Shown here: piece after piece, positions 1 to 8,766 of the stretch
Numbering within the stretch: position 1 is the first letter of the stretch
Layout of the letters: every line of letters starts with the position of its first letter
Origin: Aquisalibacillus elongatus
GTDB lineage: Bacteria > Bacillota > Bacilli > Bacillales > Alkalibacillaceae
NCBI RefSeq assembly: GCF_003843875.1
Contig: NZ_RKRF01000007.1
Location: forward strand, 248,001-312,000
Direction of reading: 5' to 3'
Length of the DNA: 64,000 nt
The notes under the pieces: model-generated
What the model was told of the DNA's origin: nothing
What the model saw: only the letters and a program-made list of their open reading frames with translations
Database searches by the model: none
Position numbers and translations under genes: made by a program

Positions 1-1
1 A

Positions 2-220
2 ACTTTAGGAAATAATTCGCTAACTATACACCTAAGAGGGTTTTTGAGCAAAAAGAAGATAAATAACCATGAAATAGAAGAGGCTGAATTTTTGGAGAAA
101 GCAGTCATTCTTCAACTAGAAGATGAACGTAAATACAAACTTAAGAAAGACTGGATATCACACGAAGATTTAGTTGAATTCAAAAAAGAACTTAAAGCTC
201 ACTCAGTCATTATTAGATAG
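2..220 (+). CDS. C-terminal fragment of an unidentified protein
   Basis: An open frame runs in from the left edge and ends at TAG 218-220, giving the last 72 residues of a protein. The fragment is Lys/Glu-rich with alternating charged and hydrophobic stretches, has no membrane segment and shows no motif I recognise. It ends 9 nt before the next gene, which suggests they are cotranscribed. A short gene starting at a TTG near position 44 is also possible, but its Shine-Dalgarno match is poor. No function is proposed. Confidence 0.5.
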   Translation, partial: TLGNNSLTIHLRGFLSKKKINNHEIEEAEFLEKAVILQLEDERKYKLKKDWISHEDLVEFKKELKAHSVIIR

Positions 221-229
221 GGGATACTT

Positions 230-760
230 ATGGAAAACAGATTTAATTCATGGTCTTTTTATTTAATACTTATTTGCATAGGTTTAGCAGCCTACTCATT
301 GTATTCAAATATTTATCATACTTGGCTGATTGCACCTCCAAATTATATATTATTTATCATTAGTTTGTTAGCGCTTACTTTAGGGATTCTTGGTCTTGAA
401 GATAAAAGAAATAGGCTTACAAAAACGAGAAGCTGGTTAACAATCACTTTGTCAACATTGACATCTATCGGACTATTTGTGGTGCTAACATTTACAGCTA
501 TTTTTTCGGGTGTAAATGAACATGTAAAAACCGTAAATTCACCTGATGGTCATTATACTATTGATTTTTACCGTTATAACGCGGGTGCAGCAGGTTCATT
601 TGGTGTGAGGGGAGAATTAGATGGACCACTGTGGTTTAAAAAGCGTATTTATTACGAGGACTCCGCTCATTTAGTTGAAGTTGAATGGAAAGATGACAGT
701 ACAGTAGAGGTTAATAATCATACTTTAAATTTGAACAAGGGAGGTTCTTATGGATATTAG
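230..760 (+). CDS. DUF5412-like small membrane protein
   Basis: This 176-aa protein has three predicted membrane segments in its first half (about residues 10-28, 37-55 and 68-93). A hydrophilic C-terminal domain follows, with SPDGHYTI, GSFGVRGEL and GPLWFKKRIYYE blocks. That layout (membrane anchor, then an SPDG..T beta-rich tail ending in a Gly-rich sequence) matches my memory of the Bacillus DUF5412 family, whose function is unknown. An AGGGGA site precedes ATG 230. It lies with the flanking genes in a small cluster upstream of rplU that is not part of the conserved B. subtilis order. The family name is recall, not a search result. Confidence 0.6.
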   Translation: MENRFNSWSFYLILICIGLAAYSLYSNIYHTWLIAPPNYILFIISLLALTLGILGLEDKRNRLTKTRSWLTITLSTLTSIGLFVVLTFTAIFSGVNEHVKTVNSPDGHYTIDFYRYNAGAAGSFGVRGELDGPLWFKKRIYYEDSAHLVEVEWKDDSTVEVNNHTLNLNKGGSYGY

Positions 761-789
761 TCTCCCTATTAGCAAAGGAGTGTTTATTC

Positions 790-1254
790 ATGGGTAACTC
801 AGTTCGTGATGAAAAATTAGAGAAATTAGAGTTTTTTATAGGAGAATGGGAATTAGAGGTGATTCACCCGCATTTCAAAACAAATTCGATCAATGGACAA
901 GCTGTATTTGACTGGATGGAGAAAGAGAAGTTTGTGGTTCAGAGAACTAATATCAATCAACCAGAGTTCCCGAGTAGTACGATTGTTTACGACTATGATC
1001 CTAATGCCGGTATCTATATACAACATTATTTTGATTCCCGAGGCATAACTCGTTTATATCATATGAGCTTAGAAAAAAATCTCTGGAAAGTATGGAGAGA
1101 TACATCAGATTTTTCACAATTAGATTTTTGCCAACGATTTTTTGGAGAATTTAATGAGTCAGGTGATGTGATACAAAGCTCATGGGAGACATCAAATGAT
1201 GGAATACACTGGGAGCACGATTTTAGGGTTGTTTATAAAAAGTTAGGTAAATAG
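790..1254 (+). CDS. Hypothetical protein, possibly DUF1579/lipocalin-like
   Basis: This is a 154-aa soluble protein with no signal peptide. The pattern LEFFIGEWELE, then a DWME strand, YDYDPNAGIYIQHYFDSRG and WEHDFRVVYKK, suggests a small all-beta barrel of the kind seen in DUF1579 and nitrobindin-like families. In those, an N-terminal 'L..F.G.W' segment opens the barrel. A good AAAGGAG site lies 9 nt before ATG 790. It follows the preceding gene by 29 nt and is probably in the same transcript. I see no catalytic residues that assign a reaction. Confidence 0.55.
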   Translation: MGNSVRDEKLEKLEFFIGEWELEVIHPHFKTNSINGQAVFDWMEKEKFVVQRTNINQPEFPSSTIVYDYDPNAGIYIQHYFDSRGITRLYHMSLEKNLWKVWRDTSDFSQLDFCQRFFGEFNESGDVIQSSWETSNDGIHWEHDFRVVYKKLGK

Positions 1255-1365
1255 AAACTTATACTTATCTTAAGTGAATGAATGGCTTACAATTTAACCT
1301 TTACAAAAAGAACTCATGGTGTTTAAAATAGGTTTTGGTAACAACCAAGAACAGCCGTGAAGTGG

Positions 1366-1395
1366 TTGACAAACGTTTAGACATCGTGCTATGAT
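1366..1395 (+). promoter_or_regulatory. Sigma-A promoter of the rplU operon
   Basis: TTGACA at 1366-1371 and TATGAT at 1390-1395 are separated by 18 bp. A TG dinucleotide at 1387-1388 makes an extended -10. Transcription should start near 1402, so the L21 leader is transcribed ahead of rplU. Confidence 0.85.
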
Positions 1396-1401
1396 TTATT
1401 T

Positions 1402-1505
1402 TGTTATGCTTAATTGTAGCACCGTTGCTACAACCGCTCAGAAGAGGTTTTTTAAACTTACTCGGTAAGTACCTCGGATGGCGAGTCTTAGTCTTTGAGG
1501 AGGTG
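1402..1505 (+). ncRNA. Ribosomal protein L21 leader
   Basis: The roughly 100-nt untranslated leader between the promoter and rplU begins with a hairpin (TTGTAGC 1414-1420 paired with GCTACAA 1427-1433). It continues with further paired GGTTTT/CTCGG segments up to the GGAGGTG Shine-Dalgarno. Position, length and hairpin fit the L21 leader family of Firmicutes, which is thought to give autogenous control of L21. The open frame that continues upstream through this leader is not coding, because the conserved L21 N-terminus starts at 1512. Confidence 0.75.
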
Positions 1506-1511
1506 CAGAAG

Positions 1512-1820
1512 ATGTACGCAATTATTGAAACTGGTGGTAAACAAATTAAAGTAGAAGAAGGTCAATCAGTATTCATCGAGAAGCTAGATGCTGAAGCGGG
1601 TGAAGAAGTTACGTTTGACAAAGTACTTTTTGTTGGTGGCGATTCTGTAAAAGTTGGCGCTCCATTAGTAGATGGCGCAACTGTTACAGGTAAAGTTGAA
1701 AAACAAGGTAAAGGCCGTAAAATTGACGTTTTCAAGTATAAGCCAAAGAAAAACTACAAGCGTAAACAAGGCCATCGTCAGCCATACACTAAAGTAACGA
1801 TTGAAAAAGTCAATGCATAA
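1512..1820 (+). CDS. rplU: 50S ribosomal protein L21
   Basis: This 102-aa protein begins [14 protein letters not shown], the canonical L21 N-terminus, and ends with the basic RNA-binding tail containing [15 protein letters not shown]. Its length equals that of typical bL21. L21 binds 23S rRNA in the large subunit. ATG 1512 is chosen over the upstream in-frame codon at 1401 for two reasons: a GAGGAGGTG site lies 6-14 nt before it, and the upstream extension falls inside the structured leader. It is first in the rplU-prp-rpmA operon. Confidence 0.97.
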   Translation: MYAIIETGGKQIKVEEGQSVFIEKLDAEAGEEVTFDKVLFVGGDSVKVGAPLVDGATVTGKVEKQGKGRKIDVFKYKPKKNYKRKQGHRQPYTKVTIEKVNA

Positions 1821-1832
1821 AGGTATTTGAAC

Positions 1833-2165
1833 ATGGTTGAATTGAATTTATTTAAAAACCATAACCAAATGATTGTCGGTTTTGAACTTTCGGGACATGC
1901 TAATAGTGGTCCTCATGGACATGATTTAGTGTGTGCTGCGGTTTCAGCCGTTTCATTCGGAACTGTCAATTCAATTATAAAACTTTGTCAGATCGATCCC
2001 GAGATTGAGCAAGGGTCAGATGGTGGTTATTTAAAAATGCTCTTACCTCATGGGATGTCTGATGAAGCTTTTGATAAAGCTCAGACTTTATTAGAAGGAA
2101 TGTTAGTTACATTCCAAACGATTGAAAGAGATAATAAGCAATATTTATCCATCTCTGAAAATTAA
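1833..2165 (+). CDS. prp: Ribosomal-processing cysteine protease Prp
   Basis: This 110-aa protein (YsxB family) has the signature SGHAN...[11 protein letters not shown]. His22 and Cys34 are the expected catalytic pair. Prp removes the N-terminal extension of ribosomal protein L27 in Firmicutes, and the gene sits, as usual, between rplU and rpmA. Here rpmA does encode the cleavable extension. ATG 1833 gives better spacing from the AAGG at 1820-1823 than the in-frame TTG at 1827, which would add two residues. Confidence 0.93.
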   Translation: MVELNLFKNHNQMIVGFELSGHANSGPHGHDLVCAAVSAVSFGTVNSIIKLCQIDPEIEQGSDGGYLKMLLPHGMSDEAFDKAQTLLEGMLVTFQTIERDNKQYLSISEN

Positions 2166-2179
2166 GGAGGTGCATGTCA

Positions 2180-2464
2180 ATGCTACGTCTAGATTTACAA
2201 TTTTTCTCACAGAAAAAAGGTCAGGGAAGCTCTAAAAACGGACGTGACTCAGAGTCTAAACGTTTAGGAGCTAAACGTGCTGACGGCCAGACTGTTACTG
2301 GTGGCTCTATTCTATACCGTCAACGCGGTACGAAAATCTATCCAGGTGAAAACGTTGGCCGTGGTGGCGACGATACACTATTTGCAAAAGTAGATGGTGT
2401 TGTTCGTTTCGAACGTCAAGGTCGTGACCGTAAAAAAGTTAGCGTTTATCCTGTCGCTCAATAA
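2180..2464 (+). CDS. rpmA: 50S ribosomal protein L27 with cleavable N-terminus
   Basis: L27 is a 94-aa protein of the peptidyl-transferase region. It starts [21 protein letters not shown]. The LRLDLQFF segment is the Firmicutes extension cut by Prp after the double Phe, exposing a Gly/Ser/Lys-rich arm that reaches the P-site tRNA. ATG 2180 lies 9 nt from AAGGAGG (2164-2170) and matches the family start. The ATG at 2174 is only 3 nt from the site and would add Met-Ser. It is the last gene of the operon and is followed by a terminator. Confidence 0.97.
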   Translation: MLRLDLQFFSQKKGQGSSKNGRDSESKRLGAKRADGQTVTGGSILYRQRGTKIYPGENVGRGGDDTLFAKVDGVVRFERQGRDRKKVSVYPVAQ

Positions 2465-2470
2465 GATTTC

Positions 2471-2503
2471 AAAAAGCTGACTCCTTCATGGGTCAGCTTT
2501 TTA
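2471..2503 (+). terminator. Terminator after rpmA
   Basis: AAAAGCTGAC pairs with GTCAGCTTTT around a short CTCCTTCATGG loop and is followed by a T tract. It lies directly after the rpmA stop. Confidence 0.9.
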
Positions 2504-2555
2504 TTTTGTCTAAAACATCGATTATTAAGCCGAATTCTCACAGTGTAAATTATGG

Positions 2556-2561
2556 TATGAT
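2556..2561 (+). promoter_or_regulatory. Probable extended -10 promoter of spo0B-obgE
   Basis: TATGAT at 2556-2561 is preceded by TGG (TG at 2553-2554), making an extended -10. No good -35 is present at 17 bp. It lies 28 bp before spo0B, downstream of the rpmA terminator. Confidence 0.5.
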
Positions 2562-2588
2562 ATAAAAAAAGATACTTGGGGGATTTGG

Positions 2589-3098
2589 ATGAAAGTCGAG
2601 GTTGAGGAATTATTAGCGTTACTAAGATTGTATCGACATGATTTAATGAATGATTTGCAATTAGTTCAAGGATATGCAAGTATGAATAAGCATGATTTAT
2701 CAAAAGAGAAATTAGATGGGTTGATTAGTAAGTTAAGGGAAGAACGGACGCTTCAAACCCTTCATGCACCGCAATTCGTTTATTGGCTCATTCAGTTGAA
2801 ATTAAATGAGCGAGAAACGAGATTTGAATTTGAGATTGAAAGCCATGATCATTCAATTGGGAATTATGATGAAGAACTCGTCTTGGATGGGAAAATGTTA
2901 ATGGATCACCTGAGAAATAATTTAGGTTCTTTAGCAGAATTACATATTACATTGCGAGTGCAATATAATCAGAGTTGGTATATCCAATATGATGTATCTA
3001 GAATAGACTTATTAAATAATATAGACAAGTTATCAAAAACTAATCTCGAGGTAAAACATAACAAAGAAGTAACATCGTTTGAATTTTCTTATAGGTAG
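2589..3098 (+). CDS. spo0B: Sporulation phosphotransferase Spo0B
   Basis: Spo0B passes phosphate from Spo0F to Spo0A in the sporulation phosphorelay. The 169-aa product has the histidine motif LYRHDLMNDLQLVQG, with His17 as the phospho-acceptor in a helical-hairpin dimerisation segment. A degenerate kinase-like C-terminal domain lacking ATP-binding boxes follows. It is shorter at the N-terminus than the B. subtilis protein. GGGGGA lies 6 nt before ATG 2589. The gene sits between rpmA and obgE exactly as in B. subtilis, which supports the call more than the weakly conserved C-terminus does. Confidence 0.9.
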   Translation: MKVEVEELLALLRLYRHDLMNDLQLVQGYASMNKHDLSKEKLDGLISKLREERTLQTLHAPQFVYWLIQLKLNERETRFEFEIESHDHSIGNYDEELVLDGKMLMDHLRNNLGSLAELHITLRVQYNQSWYIQYDVSRIDLLNNIDKLSKTNLEVKHNKEVTSFEFSYR

Positions 3099-4400
<1,302 letters not shown>

Positions 4401-4408
4401 AATGTTTA

Positions 4409-4453
4409 CCCCGCCTCTACACATAATATGGTGTGTATCAGGCGGGATTTTTC
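4409..4453 (+). terminator. Terminator after obgE
   Basis: CCCGCCT (4410-4416) pairs with AGGCGGG (4440-4446). The inner TACAC/GTGTA pairs extend the stem, and a T tract follows. Confidence 0.9.
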
Positions 4454-4547
4454 TTTTATATATCATATTTAAATTAGGCAAACGCTCAACTTTTTTTCGT
4501 ATTTGCATAATGTGATAGTGGAACATTATGTGAAAGGAGATGACACC

Positions 4548-5096
4548 ATGAAAATTCATGTTGTCCAAAAAGGTGAAACGATCCGTGATATTGCAAATGA
4601 ATATGACCTTTCAATTGAAGAATTAAAGGAGATGAACCGTCACATAGACTTTAATCAAGATCTGATGCCGAAAATGAAAGTAAAAGTACCATTAAAAGAA
4701 CCTGTTTTTGCCGATCGATCAAGTGATATTAATGTAAACGACAAACGATTAGCTCCGCCACACAATCCAGATAAACCTAAAGCCCTTCCAAGAATTGCAG
4801 AAGATGAATATGTGTTTAGTGATAAACTTATTTCTTCAATAGACGACGATCAAGATAATGAATTTATTCAACAGTTTTTACCTGAACAGTACGTGCAGTG
4901 GGACCCTAATATGTACCCACAATACATGAGCACATATGAATACCCAGTTCAAGCTAATCCAGTCCCAACTGATTATCGATATGCACCTTATTACAATCAA
5001 TACAACTATTACCCAGGCAATCCATATATGGAACCTTATTATCAAAACTATTACCGTCCTTATAATCCTTGTGGTTGTGGTGGTTATAGCTATTAA
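4548..5096 (+). CDS. safA: SafA-like spore coat assembly LysM protein
   Basis: This 182-aa protein has one N-terminal LysM domain (about residues 1-47, MKIHVVQKGETIRDIA...). The C-terminal third is rich in Tyr, Pro, Asn and Gln and ends CGCGGYSY, typical of coat-associated proteins. In B. subtilis SafA localises to the cortex-coat interface and organises the inner coat. The gene sits in the safA position but the protein is about half the usual length. ATG 4548 has an AAAGGAG site 8 nt upstream. The in-frame ATG at 4503 has none. Function is inferred from domain, composition and synteny. Confidence 0.8.
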   Translation: MKIHVVQKGETIRDIANEYDLSIEELKEMNRHIDFNQDLMPKMKVKVPLKEPVFADRSSDINVNDKRLAPPHNPDKPKALPRIAEDEYVFSDKLISSIDDDQDNEFIQQFLPEQYVQWDPNMYPQYMSTYEYPVQANPVPTDYRYAPYYNQYNYYPGNPYMEPYYQNYYRPYNPCGCGGYSY

Positions 5097-5099
5097 CTT

Positions 5100-5129
5100 T
5101 TGAGTTAGTCATTTACAATGTGGTAAAAT
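5100..5129 (+). promoter_or_regulatory. Sigma-A-type promoter of nadE
   Basis: TTGAGT (5100-5105) and TAAAAT (5124-5129) are spaced 18 bp apart with TGG before the -10 (extended). The promoter lies immediately after the safA stop, so nadE can be expressed separately from sporulation control. Confidence 0.65.
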
Positions 5130-5164
5130 AAGCACTAGTATTGGCAGACGAAGGGGAATGAAAA

Positions 5165-5923
5165 ATGGAAAAACATATCGAGCAATTAACGAAGTGGCTA
5201 CAAATGCAAGTAAAAGATGCTAATGTCAACGGATTGTTAGTTGGTTTAAGTGGTGGAATTGATTCTTCAGTTGTTGCACATTTAATTAAAAGAGCATTTC
5301 CTAACAACTCATTAGGTGTCATTATGCCTTGTAAAAGTCATGGTAAAGACGAAGAAGATGCTCAATTAGTTGTGAATACTTCTGAAATTGATTCTGTTAC
5401 CATTGATTTAACGGATCAACATGATTTGTTATTTAATGGTATTAAACAAGGATTAGAAGCTAAAGAAGATTGGAATTCAGATAAAGAACGTTTAGCTGAT
5501 GCAAATTTACGCGCAAGGTTAAGAATGAGTACGCTTTATACCATCGCAACAAATTATAACTATTTAGTGGTAGGAACGGATAATGCCGCAGAGTGGTATA
5601 CTGGGTATTTCACTAAATATGGAGATGGAGGCGTGGATTTAGTTCCACTTTTACATTATACAAAAACAGAAGTACGTGAATTGGCTAATAAATTAGGTGT
5701 ACCTGATGAGGTAATCAATAAAGCGCCTAGTGCCGGATTATGGGAAGGTCAAACAGATGAGGAAGAGATGGGAATTTCGTATGATACGATCGATGCCTTC
5801 TTAGAAGGTGAAAAAGTTGATGATGAAGCTGAAAAGAAAATTATTAACATGCATGAGCGAACGGCGCATAAACGTGCATTACCAGCTTCTCCACCTGATT
5901 TCCATCATTTCACATTAGAATAA
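5165..5923 (+). CDS. nadE: NH3-dependent NAD+ synthetase
   Basis: The enzyme amidates nicotinate adenine dinucleotide to NAD+ using ATP. The 252-aa protein carries the PP-loop SGGIDSS at residues 29-34 and the conserved GTDNAAEWYTGYFTKYGDGG and PSAGLW segments of NadE. No N-terminal nitrilase-type glutaminase domain is present, so ammonia is the expected nitrogen donor. It stands where B. subtilis has biosynthetic nad genes near safA. The strict homologue in B. subtilis lies elsewhere, so this is a local rearrangement. Confidence 0.93.
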   Translation: MEKHIEQLTKWLQMQVKDANVNGLLVGLSGGIDSSVVAHLIKRAFPNNSLGVIMPCKSHGKDEEDAQLVVNTSEIDSVTIDLTDQHDLLFNGIKQGLEAKEDWNSDKERLADANLRARLRMSTLYTIATNYNYLVVGTDNAAEWYTGYFTKYGDGGVDLVPLLHYTKTEVRELANKLGVPDEVINKAPSAGLWEGQTDEEEMGISYDTIDAFLEGEKVDDEAEKKIINMHERTAHKRALPASPPDFHHFTLE

Positions 5924-5932
5924 ACGAATGAT

Positions 5933-5972
5933 AAACACCTCTTATTTCAAACTAATGAATACGGAGGTGTTT
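5933..5972 (+). terminator. Hairpin covering the next gene's ribosome-binding site
   Basis: AAACACCTC (5933-5941) pairs perfectly with GAGGTGTTT (5964-5972) over a 22-nt loop. The 3' arm contains the GGAGGTG Shine-Dalgarno of the gene starting at 5975. The structure may end nadE transcripts, hide the ribosome-binding site in read-through RNA, or both. Confidence 0.55.
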
Positions 5973-5974
5973 TC

Positions 5975-6475
5975 ATGTTTAAGAAACTTATGTTATTGAT
6001 CAGTATAGGTTTGCTTAGTGCGTGTACGTTTGTAAATCCAGACCAGGAAGAAAGTTGGTCTGACGGTGAACAAACAACAGATATTCAACTCGACCAAAAG
6101 CCAAGTACTGAGGAGAAAATACGTTATAACACGTACGAAAATCCCTATGAGTACTATTATGATCGAGAAACAGATAATTCACTAGGTAATACCGATAATA
6201 ACGATCGAATTCGCGATGAAGAATTTAGAGAACGAAACGAACAAAATCGTCAAATTTATTACGATTTACGCGAATTAGACGAGGTTAGAGATGCAGGTGT
6301 ATCTGTTCAGGATAACCAAATTTATGTTTATATTATATTAGAAAGTCGTTCGAATGAAGAAGAGACGGTTGAAAAAGTTAAAGAAGTAGTGGAAAATATA
6401 ACTGACCGAACAGATATTATCGTTAATATCAACGAAGAGTTTCACAATCGAATCGAAAACAGAAAGAAAGATTAA
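5975..6475 (+). CDS. YhcN/YlaJ-family sporulation lipoprotein
   Basis: This 166-aa protein has a lipoprotein signal peptide ending LLSAC, with Cys17 the lipidation site. A very charged, Asp/Glu/Asn-rich linker follows. The C-terminal domain contains ELDEVRDAGVSVQDNQIYVYIIL and ends in paired Asn/Asp-rich segments, as in YhcN/YlaJ proteins of the forespore or spore membrane. The specific function of the family is unknown. GGAGGTG lies 6 nt before ATG 5975. It is bracketed by two hairpins and is probably its own transcription unit, expected under a sporulation sigma factor that I could not identify. Confidence 0.75.
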   Translation: MFKKLMLLISIGLLSACTFVNPDQEESWSDGEQTTDIQLDQKPSTEEKIRYNTYENPYEYYYDRETDNSLGNTDNNDRIRDEEFRERNEQNRQIYYDLRELDEVRDAGVSVQDNQIYVYIILESRSNEEETVEKVKEVVENITDRTDIIVNINEEFHNRIENRKKD

Positions 6476-6504
6476 AACGAAAAGGAGGTTACTCCTTTTC
6501 GTTT
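6475..6504 (+). terminator. Perfect 13-bp hairpin after lipoprotein gene
   Basis: AAACGAAAAGGAG (6475-6487) and CTCCTTTTCGTTT (6492-6504) pair without mismatch around GTTA, starting on the last base of the stop codon. There is no separate T tract after the stem. Confidence 0.65.
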
Positions 6505-6526
6505 ACATACGAATGGAGGTCAAACA

Positions 6527-7285
6527 ATGAAGTTTGCAATTGTCACAGGAGCTTCTAGAGGGTTAGGTGAGGAAGTCGCAAAAAATGTCATTCAACAGGG
6601 CTATCACTTGTTTACTATCTCTAGAAAACGTAAAACTAATGAGCTTAAAAATTTAGCTAATGAAAATCGTAAGTCTTATTACCATCATTCATGTGATCTA
6701 AGTGATCTTGAAAAACTCAATGATACACTTTATGAAATCATTACAAAACTTCAAGGTCAGACAGTTGAAGAGTTATTAATTGTTAATAACGCAGGCATGG
6801 TAGCGCCTATCGGTCCCGTCGGTTCACTAGAGAGTCATGATATTGCTCGACATGTTTCGGTTAACTTAACATCGCTTATGATTATCGTGAATACGATAAA
6901 AAAACATGTAAACGCAAATCGATTATTTGTAGTAAATGTGTCATCAGGTGCTGGTGAAAGAGCTGTATATGGTTGGAATGCTTATTGTTCGACAAAATCA
7001 GCAGTGAATTTATATACTCAAACCGCTGCCTTAGAAGCGGAAGAGACAAATTCGAAAGATCTACATATCGCCTTCAGTCCTGGAATTATGGATACAGACA
7101 TGCAAAAGGAAATCCGAAGTACGGATGAGGAAGATTTCAAGAACGTCGAACAGTTCAAACAATATAAAGAAGAAGGGCAATTAAGAAGCCCTAAAGAAGT
7201 CGCCGATATCCTAACAGGTTTAATACAGGACAAAGAGGCGGTTAAAAATGGAAAAGTGTATAAAGTCTATGATTTAGTGAAGTAA
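6527..7285 (+). CDS. Short-chain dehydrogenase, YueD-type benzil reductase
   Basis: This 252-aa classical SDR has the cofactor motif TGASRGLG at 7-14, NNAG at 87-90, catalytic Ser around 139-140 and Tyr153-x3-Lys157. The overall sequence resembles Bacillus YueD, the (S)-benzoin-forming benzil reductase related to sepiapterin reductases. It would use NADPH to reduce a carbonyl, and the physiological substrate is unknown. GGAGG lies 8 nt before ATG 6527. It is followed 18 nt later by yebC, so the two may be cotranscribed. Class assignment is certain; the specific activity is inferred. Confidence 0.82.
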   Translation: MKFAIVTGASRGLGEEVAKNVIQQGYHLFTISRKRKTNELKNLANENRKSYYHHSCDLSDLEKLNDTLYEIITKLQGQTVEELLIVNNAGMVAPIGPVGSLESHDIARHVSVNLTSLMIIVNTIKKHVNANRLFVVNVSSGAGERAVYGWNAYCSTKSAVNLYTQTAALEAEETNSKDLHIAFSPGIMDTDMQKEIRSTDEEDFKNVEQFKQYKEEGQLRSPKEVADILTGLIQDKEAVKNGKVYKVYDLVK

Positions 7286-7303
7286 GATAAGGGAGGAGAA
7301 ATC

Positions 7304-8023
7304 ATGGCAGGACATTCAAAATGGCATAATATTAAACATAAAAAAGGTGCCAAGGATGCTCAACGCGGAAAACTGTTCATGAAATTAGCAAAAGAAATTT
7401 ATGTAGCCGCCAAAGAAGGCGGAACTGATATTGAAACGAATTCAGCATTGCGATTGGCTGTTGATAAAGCAAAATCAAACAATATGCCAAATGATAATAT
7501 TGAAAGAGCTATAAATAAAGCTTCTGGTAACCTTGATGGGGAAAACTATGAAGAAATTATTTATGAAGGTTATGGTCCAGAAGGCGTTGCCGTTATGGTT
7601 AAAACGTTAACAGATAATAAGAACAGAACAGCATCTGAAGTTCGTCATGCCTTTTCAAAAAATAATGGTAACTTAGGTGAGAATGGCTGTGTATCCTTTA
7701 TGTTCCAACGTAAAGGTTATATTGTCATTAAGAAAGAGCATGTAGATGAAGATGAAGAAACGTTTATGCTAGTAGCAATTGAAGCTGGATGCGAAGAGGT
7801 TGAAGCTAATGATGAAGTTTATGAAATCTTTACGACAGTAGAAGATTTTGAAAACGTTAGAAATGAACTTCAACAATCATACCCAATTGAAGCGGCAGAG
7901 TTAACGATGTTTCCAGATACTTATACATCGGTTTCTGAAGAACAACAAGATCATATGAGTAAACTAATCGACATGCTAGAAGATTCAGATGATGTGCAAG
8001 AAGTTTATCACAATATGGAATAA
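7304..8023 (+). CDS. yebC: YebC family protein
   Basis: This 239-aa protein opens MAGHSKWHNIKHKKGAKDAQRGKLF, the family hallmark, and contains ERAINKASG and the acidic C-terminal domain. YebC proteins were long annotated as transcriptional regulators. More recent work on relatives points to a ribosome-associated role relieving stalls on difficult peptide sequences. AGGGAGGAG precedes ATG 7304. It is in the yrbC position of the B. subtilis map, but bofC, which lies nearby there, is absent between yebC and ruvA. Confidence 0.95.
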   Translation: MAGHSKWHNIKHKKGAKDAQRGKLFMKLAKEIYVAAKEGGTDIETNSALRLAVDKAKSNNMPNDNIERAINKASGNLDGENYEEIIYEGYGPEGVAVMVKTLTDNKNRTASEVRHAFSKNNGNLGENGCVSFMFQRKGYIVIKKEHVDEDEETFMLVAIEAGCEEVEANDEVYEIFTTVEDFENVRNELQQSYPIEAAELTMFPDTYTSVSEEQQDHMSKLIDMLEDSDDVQEVYHNME

Positions 8024-8032
8024 ACTGTTGAG

Positions 8033-8058
8033 CCTCTCCCTATGGCGGAGAGGTTTTC
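8033..8058 (+). terminator. Terminator after yebC
   Basis: CCTCTCC (8033-8039) pairs with GGAGAGG (8047-8053), followed by TTTT. It closes the yueD-yebC unit before ruvA. Confidence 0.8.
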
Positions 8059-8141
8059 ACATTTTTATATCACTCATTTAAATCATCTCGTGTTACACTA
8101 TTAGTAGTTGTTTTAGGATATAAGGGATTAGGAGGAGCTTC

Positions 8142-8750
8142 ATGTACGCTTACATAAAAGGTGAAGTGACAGAGATTAAAGATGATTTTATCATTTTAGA
8201 GGTTTCAGGTATTGGTTATGAGATCTATTGCCCGAATCCTTATCGTTTTCAACAACAAGTCGGTCAAATGGCCCAGGTTTTTACATATTTCTATGTTCGA
8301 GAAGACATGCAAATGTTATATGGTTTTATAGAAGAAGAAGAAAAGGACTTATTCAGAAAACTTTTAAATGTATCGGGGATTGGACCAAAAAATGCCTTAA
8401 GCATTGTAGGACAATCATCGGTATATGACTTTGCTAAAGCCATTGAACAAGAAGATGATCAATTTCTGACGAAGTTTCCTGGTGTTGGAAAGAAAACTGC
8501 CCGTCAAATGATTTTAGATTTAAAAGGAAAAGTCAGTGAATGGATGAGCCATGTATCTCAACCAGATGATTCGATGGTGAATCAAGCCTCTCCTGCTGAT
8601 AGTGGCTACTATGATGAGGCTGTTGAAGCTCTTAAGGCGTTGGGGTATTCTGCAAGAGAAATACAGGGTATTTCTAATCAGTTAAAAACATATGAAGGAC
8701 AGTCCACAGATGATGTTGTCAAAAAGGGATTGCAATTATTAATGCGTTAA
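8142..8750 (+). CDS. ruvA: Holliday junction DNA helicase RuvA
   Basis: RuvA binds four-way junctions as a tetramer and loads RuvB. The 202-aa protein has the OB-fold at about 1-62 (MYAYIKGEVTEI...), tandem helix-hairpin-helix motifs (VSGIGPKNAL and FPGVGKKTARQ), and the RuvB-contacting domain III after an acidic linker (YDEAVEALKALGY). GGAGGAG lies 7 nt before ATG 8142. It is 16 nt from ruvB, forming the usual ruvAB pair. Confidence 0.97.
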   Translation: MYAYIKGEVTEIKDDFIILEVSGIGYEIYCPNPYRFQQQVGQMAQVFTYFYVREDMQMLYGFIEEEEKDLFRKLLNVSGIGPKNALSIVGQSSVYDFAKAIEQEDDQFLTKFPGVGKKTARQMILDLKGKVSEWMSHVSQPDDSMVNQASPADSGYYDEAVEALKALGYSAREIQGISNQLKTYEGQSTDDVVKKGLQLLMR

Positions 8751-8766
8751 AAAGTAGGTGAGTCTA

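Noticed and set aside
2458..2703. 81-codon minus-strand frame between rpmA and spo0B
   Set aside because: It runs through the rpmA terminator and the spo0B promoter and start, with no ribosome-binding site or recognisable motif.
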